Positions 42,169-50,164 of a DNA stretch of 64,000 bases are shown here, piece after piece (position 1 is the first letter of the stretch; every line of letters starts with the position of its first letter). The notes under the pieces were generated by a model. The model searched no databases and was not told the origin of the DNA. It worked only from the letters and a program-made list of their open reading frames with translations. The DNA is from Nocardia brasiliensis IFM 10847 (lineage in GTDB: Bacteria; Actinomycetota; Actinomycetes; Mycobacteriales; Mycobacteriaceae), in contig NZ_BAUA01000099.1 in the NCBI RefSeq assembly GCF_000710915.1, forward strand, positions 23,981-87,980, written 5' to 3'. A program made the position numbers and the translations under genes.

Positions 42169-42179
42169 GTGGTGGAGTC

Positions 42180-43430
42180 TCAGTCGCCGACGGTGATCGC
42201 CTCGGCTTCGGCGACGCTGTGCGGCGCGGGATCGTGCTCGTCGATGTGCGCGAGTGCCGCGCGACCGGCGAGCAGGACGAGCACCGCGGCCGCGGTACAG
42301 GCGGCGCCGACCCAGAACGGCAGCGCGATGCTGTGCTCACCGAGCTTGCCCGCCAGGTAGGGCGCGGCCGCGCCACCGGCGAAGCGCACGAAGCTGTAGG
42401 CCGCCGACGCGGTCGACCGCTCGACCGGTGCGGAGATCATCACGGCCTCGGTGATCAGGGTGTTGTTCACGCCGAGGAACAGTCCGGCGAGCACGGTGCC
42501 GGCGATCAGCACCGGCTTGTGCTCGGCGAAGGCCGCCATCACCGCGAGATCGGCGGCGAACAGCCCCAGTGACAGGCCCATCATCGGCAGCGAACCGAAC
42601 CGCCGCTGCAGGCGCGGCGCCAGGAAGACCGATGCGAGCGCGAGCAGCACGCCCCAGCCGCAGAAGATGAAGCCGATCGCGTAGGTGCCCATGTCCAGCG
42701 GGAACGGGGTGTAGGCGAGCAGGGTGAAGAAGCCGAAGTTGTAGAGCAGCGCGGTGAGGCTGACGGTCAGCAACCCGCGGTGCCGAAGCGCCAGGAACGG
42801 CGCGGCGATCGAGGTGTGATGCGTCGGCTTCGGTCCCTCGGGCAGCAGCGTCACGATGCTGATCAGCGCGACGGCCATCAGTACGGACACGCCGAAAAAC
42901 GGTCCACGCCAGCTGATTCCGCCGAGCACACCGCCCAGCAACGGGCCGGTGGCGATGCCGATGCCGAGCGCCGCCTCGTAGAGGATGATCGCGCGGGCGA
43001 CGCCGCCGCTGGCCGCGCCGACGATGGTGGCCAGCGCCGTGGCGATGAACAGGGCGTTGCCCAGGCCCCAGCCCGCGCGGAAGCCGACGATCTGCGTGAC
43101 GGTGCTCGACATTCCGGCCAACGCCGCGAACACGATGATGATGGCCAGTCCGGCCAGCAGCGTCTTCTTCGCGCCGAACCGGCTCGACACCACGCCGGTG
43201 ATCAGCATGGCCACGCCCGTCACCAGCATGTAGCTGGTGAACAGCAGCGACACCTGCGAGGGCGAGGCATGTAACTGCTCGCCGATCGGTTTCAGGATGG
43301 GATCGACCAGCCCGATGCCCATGAACGCGATGACGCTCGCGAAGGCAACGGCCCAAACGGCTTTCGGCTGCCGGGTGGGTGCGGTGGGGGCCGCGCCCAC
43401 GGCGCGGTCAGGTGCCAAAGTACTACTCAT
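42180..43430 (-). CDS. MFS transporter
   Basis: This 416-residue major facilitator has about 12 TM helices. The loop 2-3 motif reads GVVSSRFGAKKTLLAG (the GxxxDRxGRR family signature), and motif C is seen in ALGIGIATGPLLGGVLGGIS near helix 5, typical of drug/H+ antiporters. The C-terminal tail is acidic with His. ATG overlaps the MarR stop (ATGA), so pump and regulator are co-translated, the usual arrangement for an efflux pump under MarR control. Substrate unknown. Confidence 0.9.
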   Translation of the reverse strand: MSSTLAPDRAVGAAPTAPTRQPKAVWAVAFASVIAFMGIGLVDPILKPIGEQLHASPSQVSLLFTSYMLVTGVAMLITGVVSSRFGAKKTLLAGLAIIIVFAALAGMSSTVTQIVGFRAGWGLGNALFIATALATIVGAASGGVARAIILYEAALGIGIATGPLLGGVLGGISWRGPFFGVSVLMAVALISIVTLLPEGPKPTHHTSIAAPFLALRHRGLLTVSLTALLYNFGFFTLLAYTPFPLDMGTYAIGFIFCGWGVLLALASVFLAPRLQRRFGSLPMMGLSLGLFAADLAVMAAFAEHKPVLIAGTVLAGLFLGVNNTLITEAVMISAPVERSTASAAYSFVRFAGGAAAPYLAGKLGEHSIALPFWVGAACTAAAVLVLLAGRAALAHIDEHDPAPHSVAEAEAITVGD

Positions 43431-43900
43431 CGATGTTCCCTCGATATCGGATGATGCTGTCGCGTAGCCGTTTTCAGGGCCTCCAGCAGTTCGTTGAGAT
43501 CGGTGTCCAGTTGCGCGAGCCGCGCGGTGTCGAAGCCTTCGAGCCGGGTGGTCAGTGCGGTCGCGAAGGCTTGACGCGCCTGGGTGAGCCGAGTGCGCCC
43601 GGCCGGGGTGAGTTCGACGACGACCGCCCTGGAATCGTCCGGGTCGCTGCGCCGGGTCGCGAATCCGTCCGCGACCAGCCGCCCGATCAGCGTCGTTGCC
43701 GCCGGTTGCGAACACCGATCGATCCTGGCGAACTCGCTCACCCGCACCGCGCCGTGCTCGTCGAGCACGGCGAGCGCGCGCAATACGGCTCGCGGCAGGT
43801 CGTCGCCGCTGATCACCCCGGCCAGCCGAGTGAGCCTGCCCGCGGTCACGAGTAGATCGACGACGATGTCATCCGCTGTGGTTTCCTGAGCACGCTGCAC
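43427..43900 (-). CDS. MarR-family transcriptional regulator
   Basis: This 157-residue MarR protein has an intact N-terminal dimer helix (DDIVVDLLVTAGRLTRLAG), winged helix RVSEFARIDRCSQPAATTLI...GFATRRSDPDDSRAVVVELT and a C-terminal helix. Translationally coupled to the MFS gene, it probably represses the pair. An AT-rich island (43904-43932, with TTACATAAGCTAA) directly upstream is the likely promoter and operator. Confidence 0.9.
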   Translation of the reverse strand: MQRAQETTADDIVVDLLVTAGRLTRLAGVISGDDLPRAVLRALAVLDEHGAVRVSEFARIDRCSQPAATTLIGRLVADGFATRRSDPDDSRAVVVELTPAGRTRLTQARQAFATALTTRLEGFDTARLAQLDTDLNELLEALKTATRQHHPISREHR

Positions 43901-43903
43901 CAG

Positions 43904-43932
43904 AATATTATTACATAAGCTAACTATATAAC
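43904..43932 (-). promoter_or_regulatory. AT-rich promoter/operator island of the MarR-MFS operon
   Basis: A sharply AT-rich stretch, about 3-32 bases before the MarR start, contains TTACATAAGCTAA with outer TTA/TAA arms as in many MarR boxes. Not a strong dyad. Confidence 0.4.
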
Positions 43933-44133
43933 TCGCGTGAACCTGATCACGGCGCGCTCTGCGAGCCGCGCGAGGTTTCGCGCGCCGCGCGCGTGTCGGT
44001 CGGCGGACACGCGCGCGCGACGACGGGAGGTGCGCGACGGGTGTCTCGGCTTCCCCCTCGTCGCTCGAGAGCGCCGCTTGGCGTGCGCAGCTTCGGACGC
44101 TAGCTTTTATAGGTCCCCGGGAGGAGCCGCACC

Positions 44134-44448
44134 GTGACCGACCCCGCCGTTACGTTCACCTTGGTGCCCGACGAAGTGACCGATGCCGGGCGCTACGTGC
44201 AACAGGCCGCCGCCAACCTGATCGCAGGCCTGCGGTCCGGCTCAGTCGAGGTCGACGGGCTGATGTCGACCTGGCACGGTACCGCCGCCACCGCGTACGC
44301 CGCCGCCTGGGACGAAACTCATCGCGCCGCCCTCTCGGTGTTCGAGGCCCTCGCCGACATGGCCGAACTGCTCGGGGTGGTGGTCGACCGAAGCCAAGCC
44401 ACCGACATCGGCACTGCCACGGCGATGAGCTCGCTGGATCTGCCCTGA
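44134..44448 (+). CDS. WXG100-family protein (ESX-type)
   Basis: This 104-residue helical-hairpin protein of the WXG100 superfamily has STWHGTAATAYAAAWDE at the hairpin turn (the W-x-G turn and YxxxW/D-like tail of helix 2). Such proteins are substrates or chaperone-like partners of type VII secretion. GTG start behind a strong GGGAGGAG. First gene of a four- to five-gene toxin cassette. No secretion-machine genes are nearby, so export would rely on an ESX system elsewhere. Confidence 0.83.
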   Translation: MTDPAVTFTLVPDEVTDAGRYVQQAAANLIAGLRSGSVEVDGLMSTWHGTAATAYAAAWDETHRAALSVFEALADMAELLGVVVDRSQATDIGTATAMSSLDLP

Positions 44449-44477
44449 GTCGTCGCAACCAAAGGGGGACAACAGAA

Positions 44478-44786
44478 ATGGCCGAACAGTATCGAGCCGA
44501 CCTGGCCCACATCGAAGCGGTGACCGCGAAATTGGCCGGTCTCGACGAGTTCGTCACCGAGTCGCTGCGCGAGGTCGAAGAGCGTATCGCCGCAGTTCAG
44601 CGCAATTGGTCCGGCAAGTCGGCCGACGCGCATGCCACCGCGCACGCCGAATGGACCACTGCCGCCGCCGAGATCGCCGCGGGCCTGGCGAAGATGCATC
44701 AAGCCGCCGCCGCGGCCCGGACCTCCTACTCGGACGGCACCGTGACCATCCTCTCCGCGCTGGGACGCGGCGGGTCCACGCAGTGA
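44478..44786 (+). CDS. WXG100-family protein (ESX-type), second copy
   Basis: This 102-residue WXG100-type protein has RNWSGKSADAHATAHAEWTT at the hairpin, a canonical W-S-G, and long amphipathic helices either side. Together with the preceding protein it can form the EsxA/EsxB-like heterodimer that accompanies large type VII toxins. ATG follows AAAGGGGGAC. Its stop overlaps the toxin GTG (GTGA), so it is made together with the toxin. Confidence 0.86.
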   Translation: MAEQYRADLAHIEAVTAKLAGLDEFVTESLREVEERIAAVQRNWSGKSADAHATAHAEWTTAAAEIAAGLAKMHQAAAAARTSYSDGTVTILSALGRGGSTQ

Positions 44787-46237
44787 CCGGCACGGTCCTC
44801 GACGTCGACACCGCCGTCTACTACGACGCCGCCACCAAGATCGCGGCCGGTGCCGCCGCCTGGTGGTCGGCGATCGATGCCCGCTGGCCGGAAATGGCCA
44901 AGGCCACCGACATGGCCGGGTCGTACACCGACGGCAAGGAGTGGGGCAAGAGCTACGACCAGCGGGCCAAGGACATCCTGGCCATGGTCACCAAGGTCGC
45001 TTCGGCGGCGCACGCCTATGCCGTCGTGCTCAACAGCTGCGGCTACCAGCGCGCCCTCGACGAGCACGGTGCCACGATCGACGCCGGGCCCGCGCCGGTC
45101 AAACCTCCGACCCCGATGTACCCGGTCCTCAACTGCCGAGTCCCGCTGCCGTCGGCAGGTGGGCCGGGCAGCGGGCTGCTCGACGAAGGCCTGGGTCTGG
45201 TCGAGAAGATCGGGCTCACCGTGCCCGACGGCAACGCCACCACCATTTCCAACGCGGCGTTGACCTGGGACGCGGCTCGCAATGCCGAAGGCGCAGCAGG
45301 GTTTCCGGCGATCCTCGAGGCCGCCGCGGTCGCCTTCCAGGACGTAGCCGCGCCAGAGGTCGAGTTCATCGACGAAGATCTGCGCGCCCTGAAAGCCGCC
45401 GCCGAGGCCGCGCTCACTGCCATGGGTGAGCTGGCCCAATCGTGCCGCGACCATCGCGCCGCCCTCGACGAACTCCGCGACCTGCTCAAACAACAGCTCG
45501 AAATGGTGCGCGACGCCCTCATCCAAGAGTTGGCGATCACCGCCGCCATCTCCGTCGCCTCCTCCTTCATCACCTTCGGCGCCGGCGCCGCCATCGGTGT
45601 AGCGGGCGCCGCCGCCATCTGCGCGCGCTACGCCCGCCCCATGCGCCTGATCATCGAACAATGGCAGGCCCGCCGCCGAATCGCCGCAGGCGTGAAGTTC
45701 GACCAAGATCTGGCCCGCCACGTCCGCGAATGCGAACGACTGGAGGAATTGGGCCCGGCAGGGAAACTGAAGCCCAAGGCGGACCCTATTCCGATCACTC
45801 AGGCCGACTCTGATGTTATACGTGGCTATACCGGTGGGTCCTATGAACTCAACAGGGCTCTGCATGCGGGTGCGGCCACTCCCGACCAATTGGCGCGAAC
45901 CGAGCAGATAAATGCCGCTCTGTCCAAACTTCCGGACTACTCGGGGCCGGTCACGCGACGCATTGATCTGCCGCCGGAAATGATCGCCAGGTATGAGGAA
46001 GGCTCAGTGCAGGTGGAGAAGGCATTTACCTCGAGCTCGAGCGATCCGCGTCGTGCGCTCGACGGTAACGTCGAGATGCAGATAGTTTCTAAAACCGGAA
46101 AAGATATCACACCGTATGGAAAATTCGGGGATGCAGAGGGGGAAATATTGTTCCGAGCGGGCACGCCTTTCGAGGTGCTCAGAAATTATCGTGACCCCGA
46201 TACTGGCCGTACAATCATTAAATTGAAAGAGGTGTGA
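44783..46237 (+). CDS. Type VII secretion-linked polymorphic toxin with C-terminal ADP-ribosyltransferase domain
   Basis: The 484-residue protein has three parts. The N-terminal about 240 residues are helical and WXG/LXG-like, with AAWWSAIDARWPEM near residue 25. A hydrophobic Ala/Gly-rich segment spans about 250-281. The C-terminal domain (about 340-484) reads as an R-S-ExE ADP-ribosyltransferase: RGYTGGSYELNRAL (347-360), the Arg strand VTRRIDLPPEM (R392 or R393), AFTSSSSDP (T416-S417-S418 as the STS motif) and AEGEILFRAG (E452-x-E454, the catalytic pair). ARTs of this class transfer ADP-ribose from NAD to a target protein. The C-terminal third is clearly richer in A/T than its surroundings, as expected of an exchanged toxin tip. 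The target is unknown. Confidence 0.8.
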   Translation: MTGTVLDVDTAVYYDAATKIAAGAAAWWSAIDARWPEMAKATDMAGSYTDGKEWGKSYDQRAKDILAMVTKVASAAHAYAVVLNSCGYQRALDEHGATIDAGPAPVKPPTPMYPVLNCRVPLPSAGGPGSGLLDEGLGLVEKIGLTVPDGNATTISNAALTWDAARNAEGAAGFPAILEAAAVAFQDVAAPEVEFIDEDLRALKAAAEAALTAMGELAQSCRDHRAALDELRDLLKQQLEMVRDALIQELAITAAISVASSFITFGAGAAIGVAGAAAICARYARPMRLIIEQWQARRRIAAGVKFDQDLARHVRECERLEELGPAGKLKPKADPIPITQADSDVIRGYTGGSYELNRALHAGAATPDQLARTEQINAALSKLPDYSGPVTRRIDLPPEMIARYEEGSVQVEKAFTSSSSDPRRALDGNVEMQIVSKTGKDITPYGKFGDAEGEILFRAGTPFEVLRNYRDPDTGRTIIKLKEV

Positions 46238-46239
46238 CA

Positions 46240-46503
46240 ATGCCCGAAGAGGTCGGCGGGAAAATCTTCTACAGTCCCGAAGAAGCTGCCGCAGCAGGAT
46301 TTGAACTCTCGACTGAAGCGGAGAAAGCGGCGGCACTAGCTGAACTTGCCGCTCACGAACAACGTCTCCGCCAGGTCGCGCCTGAGGATCGCCTACCGCC
46401 ACCGCCCGAACGGTTCCATGATGACCTGTCCGGCACCGAATACGAGGAGTGGGCGCGGCTACAACGTGTCGAGCGTGCCCGTCACCGTGAGGCTGGCCAC
46501 TAG
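46240..46503 (+). CDS. Small acidic protein downstream of the ART toxin, candidate immunity protein (copy 1)
   Basis: An 87-residue acidic protein starting MPEEVGGKIFYSPEEAAAAG and containing RFHDDLSGTEYEEWARLQ. ATG 46240 is preferred over GTG 46234 because it aligns with the start of the next gene's product and has AAAGAGG seven bases ahead. It directly follows the toxin stop, where immunity genes of polymorphic toxins are found. No named domain is recognised. Same ancestry as the following gene. Confidence 0.7.
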   Translation: MPEEVGGKIFYSPEEAAAAGFELSTEAEKAAALAELAAHEQRLRQVAPEDRLPPPPERFHDDLSGTEYEEWARLQRVERARHREAGH

Positions 46504-46561
46504 GGCTGATCAATGGGCGAGTAATCATCACTATGTCGGAAATTTGAGGAGAGGGGTCCTC

Positions 46562-46852
46562 GTGCCGAAAAAAGTTGGCGGCAAGCTCATCTACACCGAT
46601 GACGAAGCCGCAGCATTGGGTATGCGAATGCCGACCCCCGAGGAGATCGAGGCCAGTGCCGAACGCCTGGCGGCGTTCGATGAGGCTATTCGCGCCGCGG
46701 GTCCTGCGCCGGAAGGGACCACACCGGGGTTCGGCGGCCGGTTCTCCAATGACCTGGAAGGGACCGAATGGGAAGGCTGGACCCAGGACGCGTCCGGGCA
46801 GTGGTTCGATGCGGAGGGCAACCCCGTAGACGATCGTGCACAGGGGCGCTGA
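46562..46852 (+). CDS. Small acidic protein, paralog of the preceding gene (copy 2)
   Basis: A 96-residue protein starting MPKKVGGKLIYTDDEAAALG and containing RFSNDLEGTEWEGWTQD. It lines up with copy 1 across two blocks: VGGK-[IL]-x-Y-[ST]-x-x-E-A-A-A-x-G and RF-x-[DN]-DL-x-GTE-[YW]-E-x-W. GTG start behind GGAGAGGGG. It may be a second immunity gene, an orphan immunity protein for a related toxin, or a protein of another function; the sequence alone does not decide. Confidence 0.68.
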   Translation: MPKKVGGKLIYTDDEAAALGMRMPTPEEIEASAERLAAFDEAIRAAGPAPEGTTPGFGGRFSNDLEGTEWEGWTQDASGQWFDAEGNPVDDRAQGR

Positions 46853-46950
46853 CCATGACCGAACTCGCGCACCCCTCGTTGCTCTGAACCCGGCGTGTCT
46901 CCCGGCAAGTCGGGGTGCGGGAAGCTCGCTCACGCCGAAAGCGGGGTGGG

Positions 46951-48006
46951 TCAGGCGGTTTGGGGGATAGGACGGTGCGGTGTGCCGAAGAGGTGGGCGT
47001 CTCCGTGGGCGCGTTTGAAGAAGAGGTGGGCGTCGTGTTCCCAGGTGATGGCGATGCCGCCGTGTAGTTGGACGGTTTCGGCGACGATGGTGGTGAGGGC
47101 GTCGGAGCAGTGCACGCGGGCGACCCAGACGTCTTCGGCGGCGCTGGGGGACTGCTCGGTGACCGCGAGGGCGGCGGCCTGAGCGGCGGACTCGGCGGAT
47201 TCCAGCAGCACGTACATGTCGGCCATGCGGTGTTTGAGTGCTTGGAAGCTGCCGATGGGGCGGCCGAACTGGACGCGGGATTTGGTGTAGTCGACGGTCA
47301 GTTCGAGGCAGCGTTCGGCGGCGCCTACCTGCTCGGCCGCGATTGCGGCCCAAGCGATCTCGCGCAGGCGCGGGCGGAGGGCGACCGGGTCTGCGGGGCC
47401 GAGGCGGCGCGCTTGCACCTCGGTAAAGGTAACGCTGCTCAGTTTTCGCGTCGGGTCCATGGTGGGCACCGTCCGCCGCGATACGCCCGCGGTGTCCGCC
47501 GGTACTTCGAAAAGGCCGCTCGCGGTGACCGCGAGGAGGGTGTCGGCCCCCGCGGCGTCGAGCACGTAATGCGCGGTACCGGTGAGTTTTCCGTCCGCCT
47601 CGTGGACTCCGGCTTCGTCCCAGCCGCTTTCACCTGCCCAGCAGACCGCCAACGTCCGGGTGCCCTCGGCGACTTCGGGTAGGAGCCGTGCACACGCCTC
47701 TGCGTCGCCGGAAAGCAGCACGGCCTGCACACCGAGCACGGCGGACCCGAGCATCGGCACTCCGGCCAAAGTGCGCCCGAGTTCGCCTACGACCAGCAGG
47801 GATTCGACCAAACTCGCCCCGATCCCGCCGTACTCCTCGGGCACGGCCAGCGCCGCGACGCCGATCTGCTCGCACAGCAGCCGCCACAGCGCGGGGTCGT
47901 AGCCGAGTTCGGTGTCCATCGCCTTGCGCACCGCCGCGGACCCCGCGTGTTTGGTGAGCAGTGCGCGGACCGAGGCGGTGAACTCCTGGTGTTCGGTATT
48001 CGTCAT
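46951..48006 (-). CDS. Acyl-CoA dehydrogenase, FadE33-like (KstR2 operon)
   Basis: This 351-residue acyl-CoA dehydrogenase has PEEYGGIGASLVESLLVVGE, TKSRVQFGRPIGSFQALKHR and VQLHGGIAITWEHDAHLFFK. Position and short length fit the alpha-type partner FadE33/FadE32 of mycobacteria, which form heteromeric ACADs for late C/D-ring intermediates. ATG overlaps the next upstream gene (ATGA). Last gene of the fadD3-echA-fadE31-32-33-like operon. Exact one-to-one naming is uncertain. Confidence 0.82.
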   Translation of the reverse strand: MTNTEHQEFTASVRALLTKHAGSAAVRKAMDTELGYDPALWRLLCEQIGVAALAVPEEYGGIGASLVESLLVVGELGRTLAGVPMLGSAVLGVQAVLLSGDAEACARLLPEVAEGTRTLAVCWAGESGWDEAGVHEADGKLTGTAHYVLDAAGADTLLAVTASGLFEVPADTAGVSRRTVPTMDPTRKLSSVTFTEVQARRLGPADPVALRPRLREIAWAAIAAEQVGAAERCLELTVDYTKSRVQFGRPIGSFQALKHRMADMYVLLESAESAAQAAALAVTEQSPSAAEDVWVARVHCSDALTTIVAETVQLHGGIAITWEHDAHLFFKRAHGDAHLFGTPHRPIPQTA

Positions 48007-49025
48007 GCCGTTCCTCGCTCGGCCGTCGCCTCGTCGCGCAGCGCGCGGGCGATTCGGCCGCGATGCAGATCCGTTGTGCCCCAAGCGGAGCGCAGCGCGG
48101 TGACCCGGGTGAGCCACAGCGAAAGGTCGTATTCGGCGGTGTAGCCGATCGCGCCGTGCACCTGCAGGGCAGCGCGCGCAGCCCGGTAAGCCGCATCACC
48201 GCAGGCGATCACGGCCGCCGAGACGTCCCGCTCGCGGGTCGGTGTCGCCATGGTGAGCGCGGCGCGGTAGAGCAGCGGTTCGGCCAGATCGAGCCCGATC
48301 AGCACGTCGGCAAGCTTCTGTTTGACGGCCTGGAACTCGCCGATCGGTTTGCCGAACTGCTTGCGCTGCTTGGCATATCCGGTGGTGGCGTCGAGCAGTG
48401 CCCGGCCCGCGCCGAGCAACTGGGCCGCGCAGGCCAGCGCCCCGGTGTCGAAGGCGGTGGCCACGGCCGCGCGCACCGCGTCGCCCTCGGCGACCAATTC
48501 GTCGGCCGCGACGGGGAACAGCCGCCGAGCCGGATCGATCGATCGAATGGTTCCGGTGCGTTGTGCGGTGGACAGCCGCGCGCCGTCGGCGATCAGCACC
48601 ACTTCGGCGGTGTCGGCGTCCAGCGCGACGCTGCTCTGCTCCGGCACGGTGAACGCGAGGGTGCCCAGCGCGCTGCCTTCGGCGAGGCCCGGCAACCAGC
48701 GCGCGGCTGGCTCGCCATCCGGAAGTGCCTGCAGGAGTGCAGGTATCGCGGCCGCGGTCTCGATCAGCGGTCCGGGCGCGGCGGCGCGGCCGAGCTCGAT
48801 GAACGCCACCACCAGATCGATCGGTTCGGCCCCGACCCCGCCGTGTTCGTCATCGATGGCCAGACCGAGCACACCGGCGCCGGCCAACTGCCGGATGAGT
48901 GTGCGGCCGGGCCGCGGATCGCCGGTCGCCCAATGGCGCACGGCCGCGGGTGTGCGCCCGGCGTCGAGCAGCTTGCGGACGCTGCCGCCGAAGTCGAGCT
49001 GTTCGGGACTGAGCGCGAATCTCAT
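48003..49025 (-). CDS. Acyl-CoA dehydrogenase, FadE32-like (KstR2 operon)
   Basis: This 340-residue acyl-CoA dehydrogenase has DEHGGVGAEPIDLVVAFIEL, AKQRKQFGKPIGEFQAVKQK and LQVHGAIGYTAEYDLSLWL. Family knowledge places FadE31-FadE33 in beta-oxidation of the ring-opened product of IpdAB. ATG overlaps the FadE31-like stop (ATGA). The middle beta domain is divergent, typical of the non-catalytic subunit of heteromeric steroid ACADs; which subunit carries the base cannot be settled here. Confidence 0.82.
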   Translation of the reverse strand: MRFALSPEQLDFGGSVRKLLDAGRTPAAVRHWATGDPRPGRTLIRQLAGAGVLGLAIDDEHGGVGAEPIDLVVAFIELGRAAAPGPLIETAAAIPALLQALPDGEPAARWLPGLAEGSALGTLAFTVPEQSSVALDADTAEVVLIADGARLSTAQRTGTIRSIDPARRLFPVAADELVAEGDAVRAAVATAFDTGALACAAQLLGAGRALLDATTGYAKQRKQFGKPIGEFQAVKQKLADVLIGLDLAEPLLYRAALTMATPTRERDVSAAVIACGDAAYRAARAALQVHGAIGYTAEYDLSLWLTRVTALRSAWGTTDLHRGRIARALRDEATAERGTA

Positions 49026-50164
49026 CGGCTGCTTCCTCTCGGTAGTCCGAGCAGCCGCTCGGCGATGATGTTGCGCTGAATCTCGTTGGTGCCCGCGTAG
49101 ATCGGGCCGGAGAGCGAGAACAGGTAGCCGTCGGTCCACGGCCCGGATCGTTCGGCGGCGGCGCCGAGCACATCGAGCCCGGTCTCGTGCATCGCGATAT
49201 CGAGTTCGGACCAGAACACCTTGGTGATCGACGATTCCGCGCCGAGCTTGCCGCCCTCGTTGAGCCGGGTGACCGTGCCGAAGGTGTGCAGCCGGTAGGC
49301 CTCGCTGCCGATCCAGGCGTCCACCACGGCATCTCGCTGCGCGGTGTTGGCTTGGTCGCCCCGGTCGAGCCAGAGGTCGATCAATCGCCGCGCGGTCGCG
49401 CTGAACCGTCCCGGGCTGCGCAGCGACAGCCCGCGCTCGTTGCTCGAGGTGCTCATCGCGACCCGCCAGCCTTCGCCGGGCGCGCCGATCACGTCGCGGT
49501 CGGGCACGAACACGTCGTCGAGGAAGATCTCGGCGAAGCCGGGTTCCCCGTCCAGCTGGGGAATCGGCCGGACCGAAACACCGTCGGCGGTGAGCGGGAA
49601 CATGACGTAGGTCAGTCCCTTGTGCCGTTCGGCTTCGGGGTCGCTGCGGAACAGGCCGAATGCCCAATCCGCGTACGCCGCACGCGAACTCCAGGTCTTC
49701 TGGCCGCTCAGCAGCCAGCCGCCGCTGGTGCGGCGCGCGGTGGAGCGGATGCCCGCGAGGTCGCTGCCCGCTTCGGGTTCGGACCACGCCTGGGCCCAGA
49801 TGTCGTCCCCGCGCGCCATCCGCGGCATGATCCGGTCCAGCTGCTCGGTGGTGCCGTGCTCGAAAAGCGTTGGCGCCAGCAGGAAGATGCCGTTCTGGCT
49901 CACCCGGCCCGGCGCGTTCGCCGCGTAGTACTCCTGCTCGAACAGCACCCACTCCAGCAGGGACACGTCGCGGCCGCCGTACTCGTCCGGCCACGCGACC
50001 ACGGACAGGCGCGCCTCGGCGAGGGTGCGTTCCCACGCGCGGTGGGCCTCGAATCCCGCCTTGGTGTCCATCGAGGGGAGTGGTTGCGCGGGTTTGTGCG
50101 CGGCCAGGAAGTCGCGGACTTCGGCCTGGAATTCCTGTGTCGCCTGGTCGATCTCGAGGTCCAC
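49022..50164 (-). CDS. Acyl-CoA dehydrogenase, FadE31-like (KstR2 operon)
   Basis: This 380-residue acyl-CoA dehydrogenase has WSEPEAGSDLAGIRSTARRT, GQKTWSSRAAYADWAFGLFR and the C-terminal SGPIYAGTNEIQRNIIAERL, all canonical. It is the full-length partner of the two shorter ACADs downstream. GTG start directly abuts the stop of the enoyl-CoA hydratase gene. Confidence 0.85.
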   Translation of the reverse strand: MDLEIDQATQEFQAEVRDFLAAHKPAQPLPSMDTKAGFEAHRAWERTLAEARLSVVAWPDEYGGRDVSLLEWVLFEQEYYAANAPGRVSQNGIFLLAPTLFEHGTTEQLDRIMPRMARGDDIWAQAWSEPEAGSDLAGIRSTARRTSGGWLLSGQKTWSSRAAYADWAFGLFRSDPEAERHKGLTYVMFPLTADGVSVRPIPQLDGEPGFAEIFLDDVFVPDRDVIGAPGEGWRVAMSTSSNERGLSLRSPGRFSATARRLIDLWLDRGDQANTAQRDAVVDAWIGSEAYRLHTFGTVTRLNEGGKLGAESSITKVFWSELDIAMHETGLDVLGAAAERSGPWTDGYLFSLSGPIYAGTNEIQRNIIAERLLGLPRGSSR

